Assembly: GCF_014636475.1 (NCBI RefSeq)
Contig: NZ_BMEL01000003.1
Coordinates: 62,001-126,000, forward strand
From: Halobacillus andaensis
GTDB lineage: Bacteria; Bacillota; Bacilli; Bacillales; Halobacillaceae
Direction: 5' to 3'
Length of the DNA: 64,000 nt
This document shows, one piece after another, positions 24,954 to 33,868 of this stretch. Position numbers and translations under genes: made by a program. The notes under the pieces are model-generated. The model saw only the letters and a list, made by a program, of their open reading frames with translations, made no database searches and was not told the origin of the DNA. Positions within the stretch are counted from its first letter, which is position 1. The number at the start of each line of letters is the position of its first letter.

Positions 24954-25346
24954 TTACGCATTCATTTTTTTCAATTGCTCCTCCGCCATCTTCCCTGTCA
25001 CCATTAGATGGTACCTTTCTCCCCGGTAAGCTTTCACCATTAAAATGATCCACAGGATTAGAGAAACAGGGGCAATGATTAAACTAATTAAAATGCCTAT
25101 AATCGGAATGAAGTTCACAACTAAACTTAAAACAAACAGCCCACCAAATACAATCGTCGATTGCATCGCATGGAAGCGGATAAAACTGTTCTCTTTCTCA
25201 ATTAGTAAAAAAACAACTCCACTGATAAAGCCTAATAAATAAGCAAGCAAACCACCAACATTTTCCTCAAGACCCGTCGATGATTTCTTCATACCAGGTG
25301 TACCGCCCCCACTTGGCGGCATCGTGTTTTTGGATTCATTCTCCAC
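24954..25346 (-). CDS. DUF4870 family membrane protein
   Basis: A 130-residue protein. A hydrophilic glycine/serine-rich N-terminus of about 25 residues is followed by three hydrophobic segments (GLLAYLLGFISGVVFLLIE; QSTIVFGGLFVLSLVVNFIP; APVSLILWIILMVKAY). The pattern EENVGGLLAYL, then RFHAMQS, is typical of DUF4870/Tic20-like proteins, whose function is not established. A good AGGAGG site precedes the ATG. Confidence 0.8.
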   Translation of the reverse strand: MENESKNTMPPSGGGTPGMKKSSTGLEENVGGLLAYLLGFISGVVFLLIEKENSFIRFHAMQSTIVFGGLFVLSLVVNFIPIIGILISLIIAPVSLILWIILMVKAYRGERYHLMVTGKMAEEQLKKMNA

Positions 25347-25490
25347 GCTTCTGATTCCTCCTTTTGCTTTTATAGCTAAAAGCTGACCCGCCGCTTCTCG
25401 GTAAAAGGATAGAACGCCAGAAAGTTTTCAAACTATTCTGTACATTAATTATACAAATTAAAAAGAAGACCGTCAATCATACATTATAAC

Positions 25491-25985
25491 CTACTCTTTC
25501 CTCTCCTTTATGATAGGAATTAATATATCAAAGTGAGGATCATTGATGTTTCGTTCTTTTGGATAGTGTTCATGCTTAATCGGCAGCTCATCGTAGTATG
25601 TAACGCCCTTCTCCCTATAAGGAGCATAGTTGCTTGCTTTAAACCAATCCCGTATGTTTGCGTAAGACTGACCTATATCCTGTCCCTTATGATGATGAAC
25701 CTTCACGTAAGTGTGACGTGGCACGTTAATTTCCACCATTCCCTCAGGAGTCTCTGCCCCTCTTTCTACTTCATAAACCGAATAATGTACAAATCCATCA
25801 GGTCTAAGGTGATAGGATAATCCTAATTGGATATGTGGGTAAAGGACTTGAGGTATTTCCTGAACTCGTTCACTCATCGTCTGAATCATTTCTTTTAACG
25901 AGCTTATTTCAGTGTATGCTCCGTCCCATTTCATACCAACTGCTCGGTAGGCAGGAATTTCAATAATTTTTTTACTCTCTAACAT
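25491..25985 (-). CDS. GyrI-like small-molecule-binding protein
   Basis: A 164-residue protein of the GyrI/AraC effector-binding fold: KKIIEIPAYRAVGMKWDGAYTEI opening, PDGFVHYSVYEVERGAETPEGMVEINVPRHTYVKVHHHKG in the middle, IRDWFKASNYAPYR and HFDILIPI at the end. No DNA-binding domain is attached, so it is a stand-alone ligand-binding or hydrolase-like module, as in B. subtilis YobU-type proteins. The start at 25985 has AGGAG eight bases upstream. Confidence 0.8.
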   Translation of the reverse strand: MLESKKIIEIPAYRAVGMKWDGAYTEISSLKEMIQTMSERVQEIPQVLYPHIQLGLSYHLRPDGFVHYSVYEVERGAETPEGMVEINVPRHTYVKVHHHKGQDIGQSYANIRDWFKASNYAPYREKGVTYYDELPIKHEHYPKERNINDPHFDILIPIIKERKE

Positions 25986-26055
25986 GCTGGTAACTCCTCT
26001 CACATTTGTTACTAGTCATTTCTATTTAACTTCTCACTTTTCCTGCTTCTCATAG

Positions 26056-26232
26056 AACAAAGGCGCATGCGCCCTGGTAGACACGAAACGCATAAGGAAA
26101 ACGGCCGGAGGAAGGTGGTCTTCCCTTCCGCAGGGCGGATTGCTTATGACGCGAGTGTCTGGGCGTTGGAGCTGGATGTCGCTCTTTAAAAAATATATCT
26201 ACATCTTGGAATTTTATAATTTCCTAGACAAT
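26056..26232 (+). repeat. Structured intergenic repeat R2, copy 2
   Basis: Same element as at 11414, about 177 bases, same orientation. Stems are kept with wobble: GCGCCC pairs with GGGCGT (one G-U) and CATAAG with CTTATG. The inner hairpin changes from CCGGCC to GGTGGTC on its right arm. It ends two bases before an A-run hairpin that follows the phosphatase gene on the minus strand. Confidence 0.85.
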
Positions 26233-26254
26233 AAAAAAGGACGCGCTCTTTTTA

Positions 26255-26863
26255 TTAAACCGTATATACCTCATGCGTCGGAAGCTCTAACAGCGTCAGT
26301 TTACCACCGTAGACAGCTCCTGTATCGATGTCGATTTGATCTTCATAATAGGCAATCTCCCGGACAGGGGTATGACCATGAATGACCGTTTTTCCAAGTC
26401 CTATTTGTTCCGTATGCCGTGTCCATAACATCGTAAATTCATCCTGTTTTTCAAGAGGAGTTTTAGGCTTTAGGCCGGCATGTACAAAGATATAATTGTC
26501 CGTTTCATAATACAACCATAGGTGATTCCTCATCCACTCCTGATCCTCACGCACTTCTTCTGCGTTTTGGTTGTATGAATCAAACGTACTGGTTGCCCCA
26601 TTCATCTCCCATTGAGCCTTTGCTTTTTTATCATCTTTCGCTCGTATAAATAAGTCATCATGATTTCCCTTTAAGGCGATCGCTCCATCATTTTCAACAA
26701 GCTCCTTTACCTTCTTAACTACTTCTCTCGACTGAGGACCGCGATCTACATAATCTCCTAACAAGATAAGCTGGTCTTTCTCGGGACGATAAGACGCTTT
26801 ATCCAGCACACGTTCAAACTTTTCCATTTCTCCATGAATATCTGAAACGACAAGGTAACGCAT
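26255..26863 (-). CDS. Ser/Thr phosphatase-family metallophosphoesterase (PPP type)
   Basis: A 202-residue enzyme with the complete PPP motif set: SDIHGE (residues 7-12), GDYVDRGPQS near 36-45, GNHDD near 66-70, VHAGL near 126-130 and HGHTP near 158-162. These bind two metals. The size suits small bacterial PPP phosphatases or symmetrical Ap4A hydrolase-like enzymes such as B. subtilis PrpE. The substrate (phosphoprotein or dinucleoside polyphosphate) is open. It stands alone, with repeat R2 downstream. Confidence 0.87.
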   Translation of the reverse strand: MRYLVVSDIHGEMEKFERVLDKASYRPEKDQLILLGDYVDRGPQSREVVKKVKELVENDGAIALKGNHDDLFIRAKDDKKAKAQWEMNGATSTFDSYNQNAEEVREDQEWMRNHLWLYYETDNYIFVHAGLKPKTPLEKQDEFTMLWTRHTEQIGLGKTVIHGHTPVREIAYYEDQIDIDTGAVYGGKLTLLELPTHEVYTV

Positions 26864-26963
26864 AACTGCTTCCTCCTCTTATTAGCACGCATAATGAAAC
26901 ACACGTATAGTTGTCTATTTCTTATTTAGAAGAAGTTCAAACATCCGCATTTCTAAGCCATGA

Positions 26964-27743
26964 TTACCCACGAGAAACAGCTTTTTTTGCTGAAACAGCA
27001 GCAAATGTAATCGTAATCGTACAAGCAATTAAAATAGCGAACACACCTTGCATTAAATCCCAAAACTGCCATCCATCAATTAAAACCGTTCGCATACTCT
27101 CAAAAATGTAAGTTGTTGGATTAATGGTAGCCGCTACCTTTAACCACTGAGCTTCAATGAGTTCGTACGGAACAAAAGTCGTACTAAGAAAAATAAGAGG
27201 GAAAAAGATAAACGTTCCCGCTTGAGCAGCCTGTGCATTTTTTGTACGCAATGCCACTCCTGCCGAGTACCCTGCGAATGCCAATCCCCATCCAACTGCA
27301 ATCAGAATAACGAATAAAATACCGCCAAAGCCAGTAGCCGATTCAAGTCCAAGCAAGTATGCAATTACCAAAATAAAAAGGGTTTGAACAAATAACTGAA
27401 GCATACCGGCAATAATAGGCCCAAGTACGATAGCTAATCGTGAAGCCGGCGTTAATAATAACCTTGAGAAAAATCCATTTTCAATATCTTTTACTATGCC
27501 TTGTCCAGCTCCTCCTGCTCCACCAATTGCAGCGGATACAATGGAAACAGGCAAGATAAACGCCAAATAGTTCGCGCCTTCAAAGGTCGGCAGCTGAGAA
27601 ATCCCGCTTAATCCTCCTTCGTAAACAAGTAGGAAGAAAGCAGAAATCATCAAGTTCGGAATAAAAGAAAAGGGATTGCGGAGTGTAGTTATAATATTTC
27701 TCTTTGTAATTAACCACGTATCCTTAAAAACGTTATTACCCAT
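26964..27743 (-). CDS. ABC-2 type exporter permease (DrrB-like)
   Basis: A 259-residue ABC-2 membrane protein with six hydrophobic segments and a conserved KDIENGFFSRLLLTPASRLAIVLGPI cytoplasmic motif, typical of DrrB/NodJ permeases. The start at 27743 overlaps the ATPase stop by eight bases, so translation is probably coupled; a longer frame to 27773 lies wholly in the ATPase. It forms an exporter with the upstream ATPase, possibly for drugs, lipids or a bacteriocin-like compound; the substrate is unknown. Confidence 0.87.
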   Translation of the reverse strand: MGNNVFKDTWLITKRNIITTLRNPFSFIPNLMISAFFLLVYEGGLSGISQLPTFEGANYLAFILPVSIVSAAIGGAGGAGQGIVKDIENGFFSRLLLTPASRLAIVLGPIIAGMLQLFVQTLFILVIAYLLGLESATGFGGILFVILIAVGWGLAFAGYSAGVALRTKNAQAAQAGTFIFFPLIFLSTTFVPYELIEAQWLKVAATINPTTYIFESMRTVLIDGWQFWDLMQGVFAILIACTITITFAAVSAKKAVSRG

Positions 27744-28704
27744 TTGAATCACTGCCTTCCTTGATCGGCTCATTCGTTATTTTAAGAAAAATATCATCCA
27801 ACGTAGGAGAAGATAAATTCGTTGTTTCAATCTTAAGATCATGCTGATCAAGAACCCGTACAATTTGCAGCAATTGTTTATTTCCGTCATTCACATATAT
27901 ATTTAAGTGGCCTTCTTGTACAATTAAATCGGCCATGTCTAATTCTGATTCCAAAGCACCCTTTGCTCTCGTTACATCCTCTTGCTTTGTGAATGTTAAT
28001 GAGATTAAATCATTCCCGATTTGAGCCTTTAATTCTTTTGGCGTCCCTGTAGCCACGATTAGCCCATCGTTAATAATGCTGATACGATCCGCCAAAGAAT
28101 CCGCCTCTTCTAAATATTGGGTTGTTAAAAAGACCGTCGTTCCATTTTCCTTATTCAGCCTTTCAAGCTCCTTCCATATCGCCTTCCGATTAGAAGGATC
28201 AAGTCCAGTGGTAGGTTCATCAAGAAAGAGAATCTTTGGTTCATGGACAAGAGTGAGAGCCAAGTCCAATCTTCTTCTCATCCCTCCCGAATAATTCCCT
28301 ATTCTTCGGACAGAGGATTCTTCCAATTGAACAATTTTAAGCAGCTCATCCGCCCGCTCTTTAGCTTTTTGTTTTGGATAACCAAAAATTTGAGCCTGCA
28401 GCTCGATCATTTCACGACCTGTTAAATCAGGATCAACCCCCGTTTCCTGCAAAGCTACGCCAATGTGACGGCGTACTTTTCCAGGCTCTTTACTAACATT
28501 ACATCCAGCCACAAAAGCTTCACCGCCGGTAGGATTTATTAAGGTAGTTAATATCTGCACCACCGTTGACTTCCCTGCACCATTTGGACCTAAAAAAGCA
28601 AAAAACTCACCTTCATTGACTTCAAAGCTTACATCCTTCACTGCTTTTACGTTGCCCTTCTTAAATGTTTTAGCTAGATGTTTTACCTTAATCGTTCCAT
28701 TCAT
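27736..28704 (-). CDS. ABC exporter ATPase (DrrA-like)
   Basis: A 322-residue ATPase: Walker A GPNGAGKST near residue 42, Q-loop VALQETGVDPDLTGREMI, signature YSGGMRRR, Walker B ILFLDEPTTGLDP, and the DrrA-type C-terminal domain ending in SSPTLDDIFLKIT. The start at 28704 has AGGAGG ten bases upstream; the frame extends to 28779 without such a site. It pairs with the ABC-2 permease immediately downstream. Confidence 0.9.
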   Translation of the reverse strand: MNGTIKVKHLAKTFKKGNVKAVKDVSFEVNEGEFFAFLGPNGAGKSTVVQILTTLINPTGGEAFVAGCNVSKEPGKVRRHIGVALQETGVDPDLTGREMIELQAQIFGYPKQKAKERADELLKIVQLEESSVRRIGNYSGGMRRRLDLALTLVHEPKILFLDEPTTGLDPSNRKAIWKELERLNKENGTTVFLTTQYLEEADSLADRISIINDGLIVATGTPKELKAQIGNDLISLTFTKQEDVTRAKGALESELDMADLIVQEGHLNIYVNDGNKQLLQIVRVLDQHDLKIETTNLSSPTLDDIFLKITNEPIKEGSDSNG

Positions 28705-28820
28705 AGAAGCTGTTCCTCCTCTTTTTTCGGCACTAGTGTCAACAATTCCTTTGTTTTTAGAATACCTCATACTAAACATTTAATCATCTTTGAAGCGGCT
28801 CAATTTACGCCAATAAAATA

Positions 28821-28845
28821 GGGCGTCTTCTCAAGAAAGACGCCC
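28821..28845. terminator. Hairpin, possible terminator
   Basis: GGGCGTCTT (28821-28829) and AAGACGCCC (28837-28845) form a perfect 9-bp stem between the small secreted protein gene and the ABC exporter operon. The T-run is weak on either side, so its terminator role is uncertain. Confidence 0.45.
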
Positions 28846-28956
28846 CATCCTTAACAGGTTTCTCACCTTGAAAAGAGTCATTTTTAAAACGGGTTGGTTG
28901 TATTATTTTATACCCTGGCATTCGGTCCATTTGGTATCCATACACGTATTAGGAAT

Positions 28957-29154
28957 TTAGTTCTCACAAGAAATTGACCAGTTAACAGCTAAGAAATCTA
29001 CATTTTCTTCTGTTACCGTTCCGTTATTTTCACTACATTCGCTTTTAGCATCTTCAACACTCATATAGCTATATGCTGAAGCTATACAAAGGATAGCTGC
29101 GCTCATTATGATCATTATTAAAAACTTCAGTTTTTTACTTTTTATACCGATCAC
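28957..29154 (-). CDS. Small secreted or membrane-tethered protein, unknown
   Basis: A 65-residue protein: basic start, hydrophobic stretch (FLIMIIMSAAILCIASAYSY, about residues 11-30), then a short acidic domain with two cysteines (SECSENN and SISCEN) that could form a disulphide. It looks like a signal peptide followed by a 30-residue exported part. The start is uncertain: the GTG at 29154 directly abuts AAAGGAA, so initiation may occur a few codons later at a non-ATG codon. Confidence 0.5.
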   Translation of the reverse strand: MIGIKSKKLKFLIMIIMSAAILCIASAYSYMSVEDAKSECSENNGTVTEENVDFLAVNWSISCEN

Positions 29155-29328
29155 TTCCTTTCACTACCAATAACGTCAATGAATACAAAGGAATATGAAG
29201 GAATACTGTCTCTTTATGAATCAACATGGAACCATCACTACTATTCTTTAGTCACTTTTAACCTGTAGAACCTCAACTAATTTTTGTCCAGAAAGCAGCG
29301 AAAGCCTTTAAGGTTTTGAAGTAAATCA

Positions 29329-30123
29329 TTACATTTTCCTGCCTGACTTAACCGACAAAACCATACTCTCTTTAAAAATTCCTTGTGCATTTAGTTGTGA
29401 CAAAGCATCTCTTACATCTTGTTCAAAATCACTTACTCGATCACCTAAAAACCGTCTTGCCCCATATGACGTGGAATATAAGTTTCCAAGAATAGTACCA
29501 ATCGACCATTCGATTTCATAGGACGGCAAATAATAGACTTCGGTTTCAAATTTCGAGTCTTCTAATACCTGCGCATGTGTTTTCTTCGGATGATCGTACG
29601 TAGTATTGCCTGCTTTTCTCTCTTGTCCATACCATCGCTTAATAACTTCATTGAGTTTCTTTTGCCACGGACGTAACGGTTTATGAGACTCATAGTTATC
29701 TATGATGGCTACTCCCCCTCCGGGTTCAACCATTTCGTATAAGGTTTCTATTGTCCTTTCTCGATCCATCCAATGAAAGGCTTTGGCAATGGTCACTAAA
29801 TGAAAAGACTTCGAATGAGTTTTCACATAACGATCTAGATCTCCATGAAACCATTCGATATCTCCTATTCTAAGTAGATGGTGAAGGTACTTAGCTTCCG
29901 CAATCATTTCACGGTCTGTATCAATTCCCACGATTTGATGACACCAATCAGCTAATCGAAAGGACACGGACCCAGGCCCACAGCCTAAATCCAGGACTCG
30001 CTGCTCCCCATTCAACGAAAAATGCTGAACTAAAAATCTTATAAGGGAAGAAGGATACTTAGGGCGGTATTTTGAGTAGTATGTAGCTGTCCCTTTAAAC
30101 AAATCTGGTCCATATTTATTCAT
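29329..30123 (-). CDS. Class I SAM-dependent methyltransferase
   Basis: A 264-residue enzyme. SAM-binding motif I is VLDLGCGPGSVSFRL near residues 40-54, motif II GIDTDREMIAEA near 67-78, and SFHLVTIAKAFHWMDRERTI near 107-126 matches the methyltransferase-11 class. The N-terminal FKGTATYYSKYRPKYP segment is typical of trans-aconitate/UbiE-like proteins in Bacillaceae. The substrate is unknown. The ATG follows AAGGGGGG at a normal distance. Confidence 0.85.
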   Translation of the reverse strand: MNKYGPDLFKGTATYYSKYRPKYPSSLIRFLVQHFSLNGEQRVLDLGCGPGSVSFRLADWCHQIVGIDTDREMIAEAKYLHHLLRIGDIEWFHGDLDRYVKTHSKSFHLVTIAKAFHWMDRERTIETLYEMVEPGGGVAIIDNYESHKPLRPWQKKLNEVIKRWYGQERKAGNTTYDHPKKTHAQVLEDSKFETEVYYLPSYEIEWSIGTILGNLYSTSYGARRFLGDRVSDFEQDVRDALSQLNAQGIFKESMVLSVKSGRKM

Positions 30124-30334
30124 TACATGTCCCCCCTTATTCTACTACCATATTCTACAAATTCAATGTAAAATCCTGCGAAATACAATTAAAAGCAGTC
30201 ATCCTGTTCTTCTAATAAACATGGGTACAATATCGTAAATAAGAAGAAACCTCACCAAGTAAGCCCAAGAAAACAATATACTTATTATTCCATTTCAGTT
30301 ACGATAAAATTAAATGTTGTGAGGTGACCTGCTG

Positions 30335-31276
30335 ATGAAAAGAAATAGTTTTTATGAACTCCAACAACGTGTAATTTATTTAGCTGAAAGCCAAAGTTAT
30401 CAAGATGCACTTATGCAATTAGAAGAGGCTAAAACTCAATTTCCAAAGAAGATTGATCGGATTGGACAATGGAAGGCAAATGTTTATTCACTCCTAGAAG
30501 AAGATAAGAAGGCTCTGAACGAACTGGAGGAAGTCATACATAAAGGTTTTTGGTGGAATCCTGTGATCTTAGAGAACGACCCTGAATTAGATAGACTAAA
30601 GAATACACACGATTTTCAAAAAATCATTACTACATGCGCCCAGCTTTATCACCAAGAAAAACAATTAACTGTGCCAAAATTGCGTATTGAAGGGAATCCG
30701 AATGCTGATAAGACAATCTTCTCTCTTCATATGCGTGGTTCTAACACGGAAGATTTTGTGGAAGAATGGCAGGATCCATCACTAACGAATAACTATCTCA
30801 TGGCTTTCCCTCAATCTTCTCAATTATTCAGCTACAATTGCTATACGTGGGATGATGCTGAAGTGGCTTATTCTGACGTCAACGAAGCTTTTGAAAAGCT
30901 CACGATTCAACATTCTCTAGATCATAAGAAAAAGATTATAGCAGGGGCTTCACAAGGAGCAGACATAGCTTTAGAAACATGCTTAACGACTTTTGATTTT
31001 CAAGGTTTCATCCTTCTTATTCCATCGTTCAAAAATATAGATAAAATCGAAAATTTCCTCAAAAACGATGCAGGTAAATCTCTACACGGCGTGATCATCA
31101 CAGGTGATCAGGACCCCTTTTACGATAATGTGATGAAGGTTCATTCGCTATTTGAGAAGTACAATTTCTCTTGCCGATTAGTCGTGCAACAAGGACAAGG
31201 TCATGTTTTACCTGACAATTTCCCTACGCTTTTTCAAGAGGCCGTCGAATTTATTTTGCCTAAAAATAAAAAGTAA
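30335..31276 (+). CDS. Alpha/beta hydrolase with TPR-like N-terminal region
   Basis: A 313-residue protein. Residues 1-105 form helical hairpins resembling a tetratricopeptide-type region (LAESQSYQDALMQLEEAKTQ; NDPELDRLKNTHDFQKI, as seen in TPR-end proteins). From about 120 onward is an alpha/beta hydrolase: LHMRGSN, nucleophile elbow GASQGAD (Ser206), a candidate acid in ITGDQDPFYDN, and His in GQGHVLP. Probably a cytoplasmic esterase or phospholipase-like enzyme. Terminator at 31306-31347. Confidence 0.78.
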   Translation: MKRNSFYELQQRVIYLAESQSYQDALMQLEEAKTQFPKKIDRIGQWKANVYSLLEEDKKALNELEEVIHKGFWWNPVILENDPELDRLKNTHDFQKIITTCAQLYHQEKQLTVPKLRIEGNPNADKTIFSLHMRGSNTEDFVEEWQDPSLTNNYLMAFPQSSQLFSYNCYTWDDAEVAYSDVNEAFEKLTIQHSLDHKKKIIAGASQGADIALETCLTTFDFQGFILLIPSFKNIDKIENFLKNDAGKSLHGVIITGDQDPFYDNVMKVHSLFEKYNFSCRLVVQQGQGHVLPDNFPTLFQEAVEFILPKNKK

Positions 31277-31305
31277 CAGGGTGGAACAAAACTGAATAAA
31301 GCATA

Positions 31306-31347
31306 AAATAATCCGAACGATTCTGTAGATATCAGTTCGGATTATTT
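31306..31347 (+). terminator. Intrinsic terminator
   Basis: AAATAATCCGAAC (31306-31318) pairs with GTTCGGATTATTT (31335-31347) right after the hydrolase gene. Confidence 0.8.
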
Positions 31348-31360
31348 ATATTAACGCGCC

Positions 31361-31417
31361 AGGTACCGAAATTCACACTTGGCACTTCGCTCTTTTACAG
31401 CTTTTCGTTACCTGGTA
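31361..31417. repeat. Imperfect inverted repeat with CCAGGTAC arms
   Basis: CCAGGTACCGAAA near 31361 and TTTCGTTACCTGG near 31405 are complementary except for one position, enclosing about 31 bases. It lies between the convergent hydrolase and LPDTS protein genes. The CCAGGTACCG word also occurs in the 19830-19950 region. Function unknown; it may help terminate the LPDTS gene. Confidence 0.45.
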
Positions 31418-31473
31418 CTCTTATGCTCCCTCGTTGCAATAGAGCTGCTCAACTGCAAAACCTAAATATACGC

Positions 31474-32409
31474 CTAATTAGTCTTAGGGCTCCGTCTAAA
31501 TAAAAGAAGACCGCCAATTCCGACCATAAGCACTCCAGATAAAATAAGCATCGGACTGTTTGTTGAAGTATCCGGCAATTCTCCACCTTCTTCAGACATA
31601 CCTTCTTCCATCATTTCGTCTTCTAATAAAGCCGCTTCATCGATCACCTCTTGAGGAACAGTAATTTCATCCACTCCGTTAAAGTTATCTAAGGTCATGT
31701 CGATCGTTTGAACAGTATTTGTGCTCTCACCTTCCATTTCCATATCCATGTCCATATCCATCATAAGGTTTGTCATGTAGTGAGTTTCTTTATCAATAGT
31801 CATTTCATAGCTGAGGTCATTGATCGTCATTTCACCCATCATATCTTCCATCATTGATGACTCCTCTTCACCCATCCCAGACTCAAACATCTTCTGGAAC
31901 TCATCCTTAAGAGCTTCTCCATCTCCCTGGTAGGTTAAGAGATAACTATCGCCCTGATCTTCTACGCTCATATCTTCGGCAAGCTCTTCCGCTTGGGCTA
32001 CTTGATCTTCTGCCATCGCAGCATTCATTAGATCATCAATACCTTCTGTAAATTCAGATGGCAGTTCAATCCATCCTTGCTCAGGATCTTCTTGATAGAA
32101 TCCATCTTCTGTCCAATAAGACTCAAGGGACACTTCCCCTTCTTCTGGACTCGATGTCGTAATCACTTGGTGCATAGCAAACGGGTCTAGCGTAATGTCT
32201 TGCTGGGAATGAGAATTAATAGTTATTGGTTCTCCCGCAATCGTCATCGTTTGCTCCATCTCCGTTTCACTAGAATAACTTTCGAGTTCTGCCATAGCTT
32301 CATTCGATTTTTGAAGCACGTCTGAAGCACTATCTTCTGCTAGAACTTGAGCTGGAGCCCACGCGACGACTAACGCCGCCAAAGACAAAGGAACCACTTT
32401 TTTGATCAT
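31474..32409 (-). CDS. Secreted cell-wall-anchored protein with LPDTS sorting signal
   Basis: A 311-residue, very acidic surface protein. N-terminal signal peptide (cleavage probably after AQVLA, residue 24); a LolA-like/DUF6612-type body (ASDVLQKSNEAMAELESYSS, with repeated strands such as YEMTIDKETHYMTNLMMDMD); and a C-terminal sorting signal: LPDTS at 278-282, hydrophobic span and RR tail. LPDTS is the motif reported for the class D sortase YhcS and its substrate YhcR in B. subtilis. The role of the body is unknown, perhaps lipid or peptide binding. A good AGGAG site precedes the ATG. Confidence 0.82.
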   Translation of the reverse strand: MIKKVVPLSLAALVVAWAPAQVLAEDSASDVLQKSNEAMAELESYSSETEMEQTMTIAGEPITINSHSQQDITLDPFAMHQVITTSSPEEGEVSLESYWTEDGFYQEDPEQGWIELPSEFTEGIDDLMNAAMAEDQVAQAEELAEDMSVEDQGDSYLLTYQGDGEALKDEFQKMFESGMGEEESSMMEDMMGEMTINDLSYEMTIDKETHYMTNLMMDMDMDMEMEGESTNTVQTIDMTLDNFNGVDEITVPQEVIDEAALLEDEMMEEGMSEEGGELPDTSTNSPMLILSGVLMVGIGGLLLFRRSPKTN

Positions 32410-32586
32410 GAGAACACTCCTACTGTAAGATTTGCAAGACGATGAGATGAATGATTACGTTACATTATGTATAAAACGAAGAAGTACCCAGAAGTAAAAA
32501 TCATCCTTTCGACCTCGCTCTATTCTATTAGCCTACTTCCAGCAAAATAAAACATTTTTCACCCTTTTTTTATAAAAATTTCCATA

Positions 32587-33204
32587 TTAATCGACTAAAG
32601 GCTTTTTATAAGGATTATTTAAATATTGAAAGAGAAGTAATAATTGTGATTGGGTATTACGACTTGCTGATAATTCGGGAAGGTGTTCACGCTCAAAAAA
32701 TTGGACATCACTTGTTTCTAATGTTTCATTGGCTGCCACGCCGGATATATCACATTCTAAGAAAAATTTATAATAATGAAACGGCTGTGGCGGATGAGGA
32801 TGTTTATGATAATCTAAAATCGCTAAAATCCTCTTATATTTAGCTTTGTATCCTGTTTCCTCTTCGATTTCACGAACAGCATTTTCACATAACGATGACC
32901 CCACATCCGCAAAACCACCTGGCAGCGACCATTGATCGTCTGCCTTTTCTTTCACAAGTAACATTTTGTTATCCTTAAAAACTACACCTCTAACGTCTAT
33001 TTTAGGCGTTTGATATCCTTTTTCATTATGAAATAAATGAACTATAGATTCCATAGAGGTATGTGAATATGCAGCCATGATTTCAGCACTTAGTTCAAGC
33101 AACTGTCTATATCTTTCAAGGTCATATGGATCCTTTGAAAATGAAAGACCCGCTTGAGCAGTGGATTGTATTTGCTTAGCCCAACTCAGCCATTGATCGC
33201 CCAT
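32587..33204 (-). CDS. Nudix hydrolase with N-terminal Nudix_N domain
   Basis: A 205-residue protein. Residues 1-65 resemble the helical domain found ahead of some ADP-ribose/FAD-type Nudix enzymes (QWLSWAKQIQSTAQAGLSFS). The Nudix box follows at about 95-118: GGFADVGSSLCENAVREIEEETG. The usual Glu after the GxxxxxG part is Ser, but the REx2EExG metal-binding core is intact, so activity is likely. It follows the other Nudix gene by 14 bases, suggesting a two-gene unit. Confidence 0.83.
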   Translation of the reverse strand: MGDQWLSWAKQIQSTAQAGLSFSKDPYDLERYRQLLELSAEIMAAYSHTSMESIVHLFHNEKGYQTPKIDVRGVVFKDNKMLLVKEKADDQWSLPGGFADVGSSLCENAVREIEEETGYKAKYKRILAILDYHKHPHPPQPFHYYKFFLECDISGVAANETLETSDVQFFEREHLPELSASRNTQSQLLLLFQYLNNPYKKPLVD

Positions 33205-33218
33205 AAATGCTCTCCAAT

Positions 33219-33674
33219 CTAATTAATTTCTTCCCAACTGTTTAGGTAATCCCTATATTCATCTGCCAGATTGTCTGGAAGTTTATGTTTATTAAAGAAC
33301 CTTATTTCTCTGCCTTCCCTCTCATTATTTTGCAGCTCCCCTTCAAAATCATCTGTTACATAGACAGCTGTTACGGAATAAAATTGATCTCCGTGATCGA
33401 GTTCAAAATAATACTTTTCTCCTGAAAAAATCTGCAATAGTTTTAAATCCCTAACAATCAAACCTGTTTCTTCCCCTACTTCTCTACGTCCTGTCTCTTC
33501 TAAACTCTCTCCTAATTCCTGAAGACCACCTGGAAGCCCCCATGTTCCATCATTTCTATTCTGAAGAAGAATTTGATCTTTCTCCTTAACGATGATAACG
33601 ACAGCTCCTGTAACTATCAGCGTTTTTGTACCAACTACCTTTCTTAAATCACTTATATAATCGATCAGCCCCAC
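33219..33674 (-). CDS. Nudix hydrolase
   Basis: A 151-residue enzyme with a canonical Nudix box GGLQELGESLEETGRREVGE followed by ETG (residues about 49-71). The substrate is unknown; housekeeping or nucleotide-sugar pyrophosphatase activity is typical. The start is uncertain: the GTG at 33674 directly abuts AAAAGGA, and no better in-frame ATG or GTG is visible. It is first of the two-gene Nudix unit. Confidence 0.8.
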   Translation of the reverse strand: MGLIDYISDLRKVVGTKTLIVTGAVVIIVKEKDQILLQNRNDGTWGLPGGLQELGESLEETGRREVGEETGLIVRDLKLLQIFSGEKYYFELDHGDQFYSVTAVYVTDDFEGELQNNEREGREIRFFNKHKLPDNLADEYRDYLNSWEEIN

Positions 33675-33825
33675 TCCTTTTCATTAAACTTGATATTCTT
33701 CAGCAGGTTCCGCACCCCTCACCTTCCAGTCTAAATTATTATTTCGTCCTCCTTGCCCCAGGTTGAGCTTTCTATTATGTAATAACGACGATCGAACTCA
33801 AAATTCGTTTCAGGTTATCTATAAA

Positions 33826-33866
33826 AAAAGGCGAAACCCTCCCTTATGAAAGAAGGTTTCGCTTTT
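33826..33866 (-). terminator. Terminator of the RND pump gene
   Basis: AAAGGCGAAACC (from about 33827) pairs with GGTTTCGCTTTT (to about 33866), just past the RND stop. On the minus strand a run of T follows the stem. Confidence 0.75.
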
Positions 33867-33868
33867 AA

